NCBI GenBank assembly: GCA_963750995.1
Contig: CAVVST010000005.1
Location: 1,550,001-1,614,000, forward strand
Length of the DNA stretch: 64,000 nucleotides
From: CAVVST01 sp963750995
Lineage (GTDB): Bacteria > Acidobacteriota > Vicinamibacteria > Vicinamibacterales > UBA2999
Direction of reading: 5' to 3'
Numbering within the stretch: position 1 is the stretch's first letter; each line of letters starts with the position of its first letter. The notes under the pieces are model-generated. The model saw only the letters and a list, made by a program, of their open reading frames with translations. It searched no databases and was not told the origin of the DNA. The position numbers and the translations under genes were made by a program. This document shows, one piece after another, positions 26,002-35,296 of this stretch.

Positions 26002-26936
26002 CGGCAGGCACCTCGTACGCACGCGCGACATCGCGCGTGTCGAATCGCGGCAGCTCGTAGCGCTGATCCTGGCCGAAGATCATTTCGCGCCGGACCGTGT
26101 TGAACGCCATCGAGTAGCCGCAGGCCGCAAGCACGCTCAGCGTGTCGGAGTTGTAGGTGTGGGAAAAGCCGTAGGGATAGCAGAACGATACCGACCGCTG
26201 CCCGGTCAGGTCCGCGACGAGCCGTGGACCGTCCTGCAGCTCGGCACGCTGCGCCGCGGCGTCGAGCCGCGAGAGCACCGGGTGGCTTTCGGTGTGGAAG
26301 CCGAAGGTCATGCCGCCCTGCGCCATCTCGCGGATCTGGGCGGCCGAGAGATACAGGTCGCGCGCGAACGCCGCGCTGTCGCCCAGATGACGCGTGAACA
26401 TCGCCGACAACACGCGATCGGCCACGGGATACGGCGCCTCGTAGTTGAGGATGCGCTTGATGCGGACATCCGGCGTTTCGTCGTAGCGGTAAATGCCTTC
26501 CCGTTCCGAGGTACCGGTGTCCACGCCTTCGCGCCCGAGTGCGGCAGCCACTTCTTCGGTGAAGCAATTGGCGCCGAGGTGACTCAGCAGGAAATGTGTC
26601 CTGTGGACGTTCAAGAGCACCGGTGCTGTGCCGAGCGTCCGGCCGGCAATGAAGAAGATCCCCCCAAGCCCGCGATCCCGGAGGACGGGAAACACATGCT
26701 CGTAGTGATCGACAAAGCCGTCATCGAAGGTGAGCAGCGCGGTTGGCCGGTCAAAGCCCTGGCCCGACAACGCCGCACGTTCGAAGGTCGGGCCGTCGAT
26801 GACGTCGAAACGCGACTGCAGCCAGTCGAGCTGCGTCGACGAACCCCGCCACCGACAGTGCCTTGATGCCAGGAAACGGCGTGCGCTCGACGTCGCGCAC
26901 GTAGTGATAGAAGACCGATGTGCAGCCGGGCGTCAT
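25994..26936 (-). CDS. polysaccharide deacetylase family protein (one frameshift)
   Basis: The start is the ATG at 26936 (ATGA overlap with the formyltransferase gene): MTPGCTSVFYHYVRDVERTP, the usual opening of a NodB-type deacetylase with HYV. The frame changes at about 26838, where one surplus G would explain it, and continues as QLDWLQSRFDVIDG, LLTFDDGFVDHYEHVFP (metal-binding Asp-Asp), FFIAGRTLG, FGFHTESHPVLSRL (HxxxH-like metal site) and CYPYGFSHTYN. The length of about 313 residues fits CE4 esterases. It may remove N-acetyl groups from a sugar precursor or from the glycan. It lies between the NeuC-NeuA fusion and a formyltransferase, so deacetylation followed by formylation of an amino sugar is conceivable. 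Confidence 0.75.
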
Positions 26937-27741
26937 GCGACTCGCTCCGGTTCCACGAGCCGCAGCGCGGCGTCGCGCCCCTGGCGCGCGGCCAGATATT
27001 CGTCAATCATCCCGGTCTCGAAGTTGCGGTAGAGCCTGCGCACCGCGTCGGCATTGAAATCCTTCCGCTGGTACAGCTTGCCGCCGCCGGATTGCGGCAC
27101 AGCGCGGGCGACGCCTCCCACATGGGCCGCCGCGGCGCGCAGCAGCGCGTGGGCGGCGGCGACGATCGTCTTGTTGCCGAGATCGTGCGGCCCGTCGCCG
27201 TGCGCAATGACGGGCCGCGCGTGCGAAATGATCGGCCCCGTGTCGATGCCGGGATCAAGGTAGTGAATCGTCGCGCCCACGTACTCTGGCTCGCGATTCA
27301 CGAGCGGCCAGAAATTCGTGCCGGCGCCGCGGTAGTACGGCGACAGGCCGAGGTGGAGGTTGATGATCCGGCCGACGAACGCCGACAGCAGCGGCTCGCG
27401 AAGGATGCCGGTGCCGAAGACCAGCACGACGTCCGGCCGCGCCGCCGCCATCAGCGCCACTTCGGCAGGGATCGCTGCAGCCACCGGGACCAACCACTCG
27501 ATGCGCCGCGCCTGGCTTCAGCCGCAGCGTCAGGTCGGACGCAAAGTGACCGTGCCTCGGAATCGTCGCGGGCGGCAAAATGGCGCTGGATGACGGCTTC
27601 GTCACCAGCGTCGTTGGCATAGCGCTCCGGGCGAAACGTCTTCTCTTCCTGCCACACACCCGCCAGGTCACATCCAGCGGCGACCGTGTTCGCAATGAAC
27701 AGATGCCGGCGGAACGTGCTCGTCAGCACAATCGCCCTCAT
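26933..27741 (-). CDS. formyltransferase-like protein (frameshifts near 27505 and 27555)
   Basis: The start is the ATG at 27741 (MRAIVLTSTFRRHLFIANTV). After two frame changes close together the conserved core follows: PDVVLVFGTGILREPLL, NLHLGLSPYYRGAGTNFWPL and GATIHYLDPGIDTGPII. This is the formyl-THF hydrolysing fold of the methionyl-tRNA formyltransferase superfamily, with the HxGxSPxYRG pattern around the catalytic histidine. The shortened C-terminal part and the glycan context favour an amino-sugar N-formyltransferase rather than Fmt. It would make an N-formylated sugar. Both ends overlap neighbouring genes by four bases. Confidence 0.72.
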
Positions 27742-28915
27742 GCGATCACCAGCGCGCCGAGCGCGGCCTGCACCAGGACGGCATGGGCAACGTCGAGCGG
27801 CATCAGCGCGGCTGCGCCGGCCTGCGAGAAGACGCGTTGCGCGGCGTGCAGGTGATGCAGCTTGAACGACTGCCTCGAATAGAACGCGACCGCGGGCACT
27901 TTATACAGCGGCGCGAGATACGAGTAGCCGCCGTAGGTACCGACGAACGCGCGTGCGCGCGCGATCACCGCGCTTTGCACGGCCAGGTTGCGTTCTGGTG
28001 TGAGCCCCTCGCCAATCGAGAGAATCCGATCGCAGGCGTCCGGCATCCAATCCGCGTGCTCGTCGACCGCCACGCCGGGATTGAGCAGCACGACCGTGGT
28101 TCGCTCCGCCATCGACGACACGACGCTGCGGGCGAACAGGCGGTTCTCCGCCGTCGCGGGAAAACACTCACTGAAGTAGAACCGTACCGCGACGTAGTCG
28201 GCCGGCAGCGGCTTTCGCAGCGTCTCGTTCGGCGGCGGCAGCAACCTGGGACGAGTGAATTGATCGATCAGCGCGTATCCGGCCTCGTCGCTCCAGTACG
28301 GCGCGAACGCGCGGAACATCAGGCCCGGGTGCAGCATATCGACCTCGCCCAGGCCCCGATGTCGAATCACCGCTTCGGTCACGCGCTCGTCAAATGCGCC
28401 TGGCCGTCGATGCTTCCGCTTCTCCTCGGCGACCGCGTCGCGGAACTCGTCGGCACTGAACAGCTCGAAGATGTCGACGTACCGATCGGCGCTGCGCCCG
28501 TACCAGGACGCCACACCACCGCGCGAGACGACGACTTCGCGCTCAGGCGACAGCTGCCAGCGCGCCCGCGCCCACTCGAGGAACGGGATCCAGTAGAGCA
28601 GCTCGAACCCCACTTCCCCGGTCCAGGGGCCGATCAGGATCGGACGGGTGCTCGCCGCAATCCGGTCGATCGTCTCGAACAGCGATTGACCCGGCGTGGA
28701 TGGCGCAACACCGCGCAGCGCCTGCCGCAGCTCCCGAAGTTCCTTGGCGGTCCGCCGGTCGCCGACCGCCCGCACGAGCTCCTCGAGCCTCGCATCGGAC
28801 GTCGTCGAGCGGTCGCGCTCCGCCTCGGCCAGCTTGCGGAGTGGCGCGCTCGATCTCCGCGAGGCGCTCTCGCGTCGCGGCGGCCCGTAATCGCGGCGAT
28901 CAGGCGGTCGATCAT
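27738..28915 (-). CDS. family B glycosyltransferase-like protein (frameshifts in N-terminal coiled coil)
   Basis: The probable start is the ATG at 28915 (MIDRLIAAITGRRD), three bases after the upstream stop. Two compensating frame changes near 28865 and 28845 interrupt a charged coiled coil (ERLAEIE, KLAEAERDR, LRELRQAL). From about 28840 the frame is intact: ILIGPWTGEVGFELLYW, SRGGVASWYGR, LHPGLMFRAFAPYW, YVAVRFYFSE, NPGVAVDEHADW and GTYGGYSYLAPLYKVP. The EVGFE to PFLEW block and the C-terminal block match the other family B members. It is followed upstream by a family A gene, so the A-B order of the fusion protein at 16958 is repeated here as separate genes. Confidence 0.68.
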
Positions 28916-28917
28916 GC

Positions 28918-30515
28918 TCACGTCACCTGCCGTGCGCGCAGCGGCTTGATCACCGACTTCTGCCACTTCTTGGATGCGGTCTTGCGCGTGCGATAGAGCC
29001 GTCTGCGCAGCCGGCTTGAACGGATCCGGCCGGGCCACCCAGCCGGCGATTCCACCAGGCACGCGCCGCGGCGAGCACCAGCGGCCGCACGGCAAAGCCC
29101 CAGGAGGGCGCGGGCTGCGGCGGCGGCGCCGGCGCGGCCGCCAGGCGCTCGACGGCGTCGACGAACATCGGCGTCGCCGGCCGATCGATGCCGTGCGGCC
29201 GAATGAAGCTGCCGATGAATCGCTGCGTCTCGGCGTGCGGCCGCGGCGGGGTCCTTGCAGCCGATCGCTCAACTGCCGGACGTGCTCGTCGATGGTCGAC
29301 GCGATCCGCACGCAGCCGCCGTTCTCGGGCAGCAGGTGGTGGAAGTGAATCGTGCCTTCCTGCGTGCCGGCGAACTCCTCCGCCAGCATCGAGAACACGG
29401 GGCGGCCGATGATGGCCGCCTCGATCATCGCGCTCGTGTTGATGCCGACGACTGCCGCGGAGTGATAAATCGAATCGAAGAAATCGGCGCGGTTGTCGGG
29501 GTCGATCGGGTTATAGCCGCGCCGCGGGAAGAACACCGCGCCAGGCAGGTCGGCCAGCGGATCGGGATCCCACGCATGGCAGTTGTATGGATGCGGCCGC
29601 ACGAGGACGTTGACGTCGCGCAGCGTGGGATCGTCGCTGGCCCGCAGCGCGGCGATCCAGCGGCGGACGAACGCCACTTCGGCGCGCGATTCCGAAATGA
29701 AGCTGGAGGAGCCGGTGAACAGCAGGAACGGCCGCGTCGTCGGGCAGGCCGACGCGCGCGCAGAACGCCTGCGCGGTCGCGCGTCGGCCGCCTTGAGAAA
29801 CCAGCTGTCGAACAACTGCGCGCCGGTCGCCACGATCTTGTCGTCCGGAATGTAGTGATACTCGTGCGCTTCGCTGCTTCTGCGCCTCGTTCCACACGAT
29901 GACCAGGTCGGGCTCGACGCGCAGCAAGTCCCTTGTTCGTCAGGTTGTCCCAGCTGGCGATGCAGGCCGCGGACCGGATGCCGCAGGCGCGCGCCGCCTT
30001 GATCCAGTCCACCTGCTCCGAGGCGGCGTCGATCAGCGGCGAGACCAGCATGACGTCGGGCTTCTGCTCGCGCAGGAAGTCGACGATCGCGCCGCAGACG
30101 GGAATGGCGCGCTCGCCCGCCATCAGAGGCGCGTTCGATGCCGTGCACACGCGACGGCGCCAGCTTCGGAATGGCGTCGATCCAGTGATACGCCGACCGG
30201 GCAGCACCTTGCGCTTGATCCGCGCGCGCAGCGCTCGCCGCGCCGGCGAAACGCGGATGCAGGTAGCGCACGAAATCCATGACGCCGCGCAAGCCGTGCG
30301 CAACCGAGCCCCACGTGCCCTCGTGCTGCGGGACGAAGTCCGAGGACGCGCACGCGGTCGGCATACGCCTGCAGCCCCTCGAGACCGACAGGCTTCTTGG
30401 CGTTGGTGTTGATGACCGCAATCGACACGTCGTGGCCGCGTTCTGCCAGTTCCTCGATGGCAGAGTCGTAGAACCGGAGGTACTCCGGCGAATCCCAGAC
30501 GAACAGGACCTTCAT
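28918..30515 (-). CDS. family A glycosyltransferase-like protein (many frameshifts)
   Basis: The start is the ATG at 30515 (MKVLFVWDSPEYLRFYDSAI). The stop is at 28918, after a basic tail LYRTRKTASKKWQKSV. Between them the family motifs occur in changing frames: ASWDNLTNKG, TGAQLFDSWF, FLLFTGSSSFISES, LVRPHPYNCHAW, VGINTSAMIEAAIIGRPVFS and QEGTIHFHHLLPENGG. At least six frame changes lie between about 29000 and 30370. The WDNLTNKG form, also seen at 38489, differs from the WDHLSSK of most copies and may mark a subfamily. Whether the gene is broken in the organism or only in this sequence cannot be decided here. Confidence 0.6.
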
Positions 30516-31613
30516 GACGCCGTCACCAGACCGCCTGACAGCGCGAGACGGAGCACCGGCGCCGCCGACACGTTCAGCGGAACGACGAGTGGCGCCGCCC
30601 AGCCGTCGCGAAGACGTGCTGCGCCACCTGCAGGTGATGCACTTTGAAGGTGGGCTCGGAATAGAACGCCAGCGACGGCACGCCGCAGAAGGGCGCGAGA
30701 TAGGAATAGCCGCCGTAGGTACCGACGAACGCGCGCGCGCGCGCGATCACGGCCGTCTGGACGGCGAGGTTCCGTCGGCGCCGCCATGTGCGCGCCGACC
30801 GTGTGCACACGTCCGCCTGGCGAATCGGCGTCGCGGTGATCGTCGACGGCGAACGGCGTATTGAGCAGGACGACCGGCGCCTGCCGGCTGATGCCGTCGA
30901 TCGTCGACGCCACGAACGCGCGGTTCGCCGGCGTGTCGGGAAAACACTCGCTGAAATAGAAGCGCGCCGCCACGTAGTCGCGGGGAAGACCTGTCAGCAC
31001 CGGATCATCCGGCGCCGCAAGGCGATCGCATAGGCTGCGTACTTGCTCGACCCTTGCGCATCGTCGCCAGGTCTTTCCAGAACGGCATGAACAACCGGTA
31101 CATCAGACCGGGATGCAGCAGCTCGGGCCGGCCGAGCTGATGCGTCGAGGTCACGCGCTCGACCAGATCCGCATCGAACTCGCCGACCCGCCGCTGCTTC
31201 TTCGCCTCGGCGGTGGCGACGCGGAACTCGTCCGGCGAGTAGAACTCGAACGCGTCGACATAACGAGTCGCGATGTCGCCGTACCAGGCCCGCGTGCCGC
31301 CGCGCGACACCACCCACAGCCGATCTGGCGCAATCTGATACGTGCGCAGCACCCATCGAACGAATGGGATCCAGTAAATCAGCTCGAACCCGACTTCACC
31401 GGTCCACGGCCCGACGATCACCGGCCGCTTGTGGCAGACGATCGCTTCCATACGCTTGACGAAACGGCGATCGCCCATGCCCTGCTCGTCGAGGACGCCC
31501 ATTCGCTCGAGCGCCTCGGCGACGCTCCGGTCCTGTTCCTCGAGCAGACGCTGCAGGTCCTCGACGCGGCGTTCAAGTTCGCGCACCGCCTCCACCCGCG
31601 TCTGTTCGCTCAC
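30512..31613 (-). CDS. family B glycosyltransferase-like protein with N-terminal coiled coil (frameshifts)
   Basis: The start is the ATG at 31613 (ATGA overlap). Residues about 5-45 form a clear coiled coil (VRELERRVEDLQRLLEEQDR). VIVGPWTGEVGFELIYW, SRGGTRAWYGD and LHPGLMYRLFMPFW are in frame down to about 31045. After frame changes near 31045, 30790 and 30600 the remaining motifs follow: YVAARFYFSE, NTPFAVDDH, AVIARARAFVGTYGGYSYL and APFCGVP. The SECFPDTPANRAF segment is nearly the same as in the copy at 27738, so these two are close relatives. Confidence 0.63.
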
Positions 31614-33309
31614 GCGGGCGTCCTCTCCCGCCCGGAACCCCGGCTCGCTTTCCGGCTCGCTTTCCGCCGCAACGCTTCCGCGCGCGCCGCCGTCTTGGCC
31701 GCGCGCCGGCGCTCACGTTCGCGTCTGGTCTCCTCGGCCGCCTTGTGGCGCGCCTGGCGGGCCTTCTCGCGCTCCTGCAGCAGGCGCTGGTGCTCTGGAT
31801 CGGTCCGGCGCCAGTCGTCGCGAAACAGATCCGTCCCGTACGCGCGTTGCAGCACCCGGAAGACGGGATACACAGCCCACCGCAACAGCAGCAATCGAGG
31901 CGGGGTGCGCTCAGGCCGCGGAATCGGGAGCGTCGACAGCTCGTCCACCGCATCGCAGAACACCAGCGTCGCGGGCGTCCGCAGCCCGCGCGGGCGGATG
32001 AACTCCTGGACGAACCGGGGATTCGTTCCCGGCGCCGTCGGTGATCGTCGCAGCGACGCGGCGAGCTTGGCGTGGTGTTCCTGGAAGCTGGTGCTCGTCT
32101 GCAGCACGCCGCCACCGACCTGCAGCAGGTAGTGAAAGTGCAGTGTGCCAGTCTGGTTCTCGGCAAACTCCGGCGCGAGAATCGTGTGCACCGGCCGGTC
32201 CACGATGGCGGCTTCAAGAAAGGCGCTGGTGTTGAGCCCGACGACCGCGCGGCTGTAGAACAGCGATTCGAAGTAATCCTCGCGGGACGAGGCATCCATC
32301 GGGTTCGAACCATAGCGCGCCACGTTCTCGAATTGCCCGAGATCGATCGATTTCCACTCGTCCATGCGAGCCGGGTGAGGACGAATCAGGATCGCTGCCG
32401 ATCGCACCTCGGCGTCGTCGCTGCTGCGAAGACTCCGGATCCAGCGGCACGACGAACTCCGCTTCGACCGGGCTGCCCCAGAACAACGCGGAGCACACAT
32501 ACAACAGGATCGGGCGGTCGGATGGCAGGCCGACGAGCGCGCAGAACTCTTCACGGGATCGGATCGGCTGGCGGCCAAACCACTGGTCGTAGCACTGCGC
32601 GCCGGTCACGACGATGCGATCGGGCGGCACGCCGTGGAGGCGAACCGCTTCGGTCTTCTGAGTTTCGTTCCACACCAACACGCGCTGCGGGACGTCGCGG
32701 ACGAGCGCTTTGCTCGACAGGTGGTCCCAGCTGCCGACCGCGAACGCCGTCCGCAATCCTTCGGCATGCGCCGCGCGAAGCACTTCGAACTGCCACGAAC
32801 CAAGGTATACGAGCGGCGTAATCAGCACGACGTCAGGCTTGAACTCGCGCAGCTGCTGCCGGATTTCACTCACCGTCGGCAGCGAACGCTCGAGCGTCCG
32901 CAGCGCGCGGAGCACACGGTTGCGCGTGCGTGAATCGTTGAACGCCACGCGTTGTGTCAGGCGGACCAACCCGGGCGGAACCCGCTCTTCCGCGCGCGCC
33001 TTCAGCTTCGGCGCGCTGGCGTAGTACGGATCGAAGTACCGAAGGTAGTCCGCCCACAGCCGGATCGTCTTGGCGAGCTCGAACCAGAATCCCGACGATC
33101 GACGGCGATGGCGAAAGCCAGCTCCAGGTGATCTGCGGATAGTCGGCGATCACGCCTTCGAGAGTCTTTTCCCAGCCGAGCGACTCGGTGCGGCTCACCG
33201 CGAGGTGAATCGTGTGGCCGCGCTCAGCCAGTTCGCGAACCACCGGTTCGTAGACGAGGAACGAACCGAGGTGCTGCACCGAGAGAAAGATCCGAATCGG
33301 CTTGCTCAC
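31610..33309 (-). CDS. family A glycosyltransferase-like protein (two frameshifts)
   Basis: I start at the GTG at 33309 (VSKPIRIFLSVQHLGSFLVYE), six bases before the stop of the upstream family A gene. Frame changes near 33090 and 32455 separate three parts. They are the N-terminal domain with RTESLGWEKTLEG, the middle with VGSWDHLSSKALV, VWNETQKTEAVRL and TGAQCYDQWFGRQ, and the C-terminal part with LIRPHPARMDEW, VGLNTSAFLEAAIVDRPVHT and FIRPRGLRTPATLVF. The last 70 residues are very rich in Arg, Lys, Ala and Glu and should form a long helix. It overlaps the coiled-coil family B gene downstream, again an A then B gene order. Confidence 0.66.
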
Positions 33310-33314
33310 GCGGC

Positions 33315-35027
33315 CTACGGCACCTCGTCGCCTTTGCGCCATACGAGGAATTCGTGCAGCCGCACCTTCGTGCGGTTCATCAACCAGCGCGCCGGCAGGA
33401 CGAACACCCGGCGAATTACCAGGGCGGCGGCGCGGAGCATGAGACGCGGCAGCCGCCTGGCGAATCGTGCCGGCATAAATCAAACGCGTCACCAGCGCTC
33501 GAAACACCAGCCGCGCGGGGCGCGTCCAGTGCAGCACGATCGACCGTAGCTTCGCCCGCTCCATCGTCATCACGGTGGCGAGCACCGCCGCCGGCACGAG
33601 CGCGGCGCGCAGCGCACGCGCCCCGATCGACGCGCGTCGCCGGCGCCAACGCGGCGCTGGCCCCGAGACGTTCGATTTCATCGACGACGCGAGGGGTCGC
33701 CGCGACCTCGAGGCCGTGCGGACGGATGAAACCCTGAATGAAGCCGCGGGCGCGCAGACGCTCGCTACCGTCCCCGATCAGCATCCGCGCCAGCTGCCCG
33801 GTGTGTTCGTCGAGGGTCGCGGCCTGGAACACGAGCCCGCCGTCTACATTCTTCAGATGCTGGAAGTGCAGCGTGCCTTCCTGCGTCGCGCCGAATTCTT
33901 CGGCCTGCACCGTGTAGACGGGGCGGCCGATGATGCCGGACTCGATCATGGCGCTGGTATTAACGCCGACAACCGCCTGGGAGTGGTAGATGGAGTCGAA
34001 GTAGTCGCTGCGGGCGGCGCCGCCGATCGGGTTCACGCCCGTCTTCGGCCAGAACGCGACGTTGTCGAATTCTGCCGCAAGATCAACGTTCTCCCACTGC
34101 TTCCAGTTCTGCGGATGCGGCCGCACCAGGAGGCCCGACATGCGCAACCGTTGATCGCCGCTCGCGCGGATAGCGGCGATCCACCGGCGCACGAATCCCA
34201 CTTCCTCCGGTGCGATGAACGGCGAGGAGCAGAGATAGAGCAGAAACGGACGGCTGGGATCGAGCCGAACCTGCCTGCAGAACGCTTCGCGATCGACCGA
34301 CGGCTGCGTCGAGAACCAGTGGTCGTACGCCTGCGCGCCGGTTACGAGCACATGCTCTGCCGGCACGTCGTGGAGTTCGATGGCCTCGCGCTTCTGCGCC
34401 TCATTCCACACGAGCACCCGATCGGGCACCTCGTGGATGAGTCCCTTTGTCGTCAGGTGATCCCAGCTGCCGACGCCCAGTATCGATTTGATCCCCAGCT
34501 CGCGCGCCGAGCGGACGTGATCGACCTGGTGCGAGCGGAAGTACAGAAGCGGCGTCAACAGCATCAGGTCAGGTTGTATGCGGCGGAAGACGTCGGTGAC
34601 CTCCGGCGGCGGCGGCAGGACGCGATCAATCGTGTGGAACAGACGGACGAGCAGCGCGCGGCCGGCGCGCGTGCCGAGAATCGGAACCTTCCCGATCGCG
34701 ACCGCAAAAGCCGGCGCCTGTTCGGCGGCACGGTCACGGAGCTTCGGCGAGTGGTCCCAGCGGGCGTCGAGATAGCGCCAGTAATCGAGCGCGGCGCGCA
34801 CCCCGGTCCCGAGCGCGTACCAGAGACGGTGGCGGCTCGATGGGACGAACTCGGTACTCGATCGCCGGATGGTCCGCCTTCAGGCTGTCGACCATCTTCT
34901 GGCCGTCGATGGCGTCGGTCCGCTCGGCGATCAGGTGGATCGCGTGGCCGCGCTCCGCGAGCAGGCGGATCGTCGACTGAAAGTTCCGGAGGAACCCGAA
35001 GCTGGAGACCGAGAAGAGGACTTTCAT
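33315..35027 (-). CDS. family A glycosyltransferase-like protein, first gene of the long minus-strand operon (frameshifts)
   Basis: The start is the ATG at 35027 (MKVLFSVSSFGFLRNFQSTI). A frame change at about 34800 leads into an intact stretch with VGSWDHLTTKGLIHEVPDR, VWNEAQKREAIELHD, TGAQAYDHWF, LLYLCSSPF, LVRPHPQNWKQW, VGVNTSAMIESGIIGRPVYT and FIRPHGLEV. Two more frame changes near 33640 and 33450 reach the C-terminal WLMNRTKVRLHEF and the stop at 33315. Upstream is the leader with the ops-like motif and the promoter, so this is the first gene read by RNA polymerase in that direction. Confidence 0.65.
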
Positions 35028-35087
35028 CGGCAAGGGCGAACGTCGCTGCGAGCGGACGGACGAAATGACAGGGTCGGCAGGTCTGTA

Positions 35088-35099
35088 CAGGCTACCGCC
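35088..35099 (-). promoter_or_regulatory. ops/JUMPstart-like element in the leader of the minus-strand operon
   Basis: The minus strand reads GGCGGTAGCCTG, one mismatch to the ops core GGCGGTAGCGTG that recruits RfaH in enterobacterial polysaccharide operons. It lies about 150 nt after the predicted transcription start and 60 nt before the first start codon, a position like that of known ops sites. The operon behind it is about 35 kb, the kind that needs anti-polarity control. A NusG-type paralogue would be the expected reader, and none is encoded here. Confidence 0.45.
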
Positions 35100-35253
35100 C
35101 TCTCACCTACAGCGAGGCGCGTACAGTGTCCAGCGCGCACACTGCTACCGACTACCTCGAACGACGGAGCTGAACCCGGGAGGCGCGCTCCGGCGGGCAG
35201 GCTGGCCTTGCTGTACGGCCGTGTGAAGGAGTGGCGCGCGTTCTAAGTTGCAG

Positions 35254-35283
35254 ATAATATGAGATTTGAGCCGAAACGGTCAA
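35254..35283 (-). promoter_or_regulatory. sigma-70-type promoter for the minus-strand operon
   Basis: On the minus strand, TTGACC (35278-35283, five of six bases of the consensus) is followed after 18 bases by TATTAT (35254-35259, five of six). The surroundings are AT-rich in an otherwise GC-rich region. Transcription would start near 35247 and give a leader of about 220 nt. Confidence 0.5.
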
Positions 35284-35296
35284 CAAAATCAGCCAC

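Larger units (their letters stand above)
35028..35296. other. divergent intergenic region between the two glycosyltransferase operons
   Basis: This is the longest non-coding stretch in the window (269 bases). It separates the minus-strand operon starting at 35027 from the plus-strand operon starting at 35297. It holds an AT-rich island at about 35241-35290, a good minus-strand promoter, and an ops-like motif. The GGTAGC hexamer occurs twice on the minus strand (35091-35096 and 35144-35149), as it does in the enterobacterial JUMPstart. I see no convincing -35 box for the plus-strand operon and no small coding frame. Confidence 0.7.

Noticed and set aside
35253..35258. GATAAT as a -10 box for the plus-strand operon at 35297
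   Set aside because: No -35-like hexamer stands 16-19 bases upstream. The same AT island is better explained as the minus-strand promoter.
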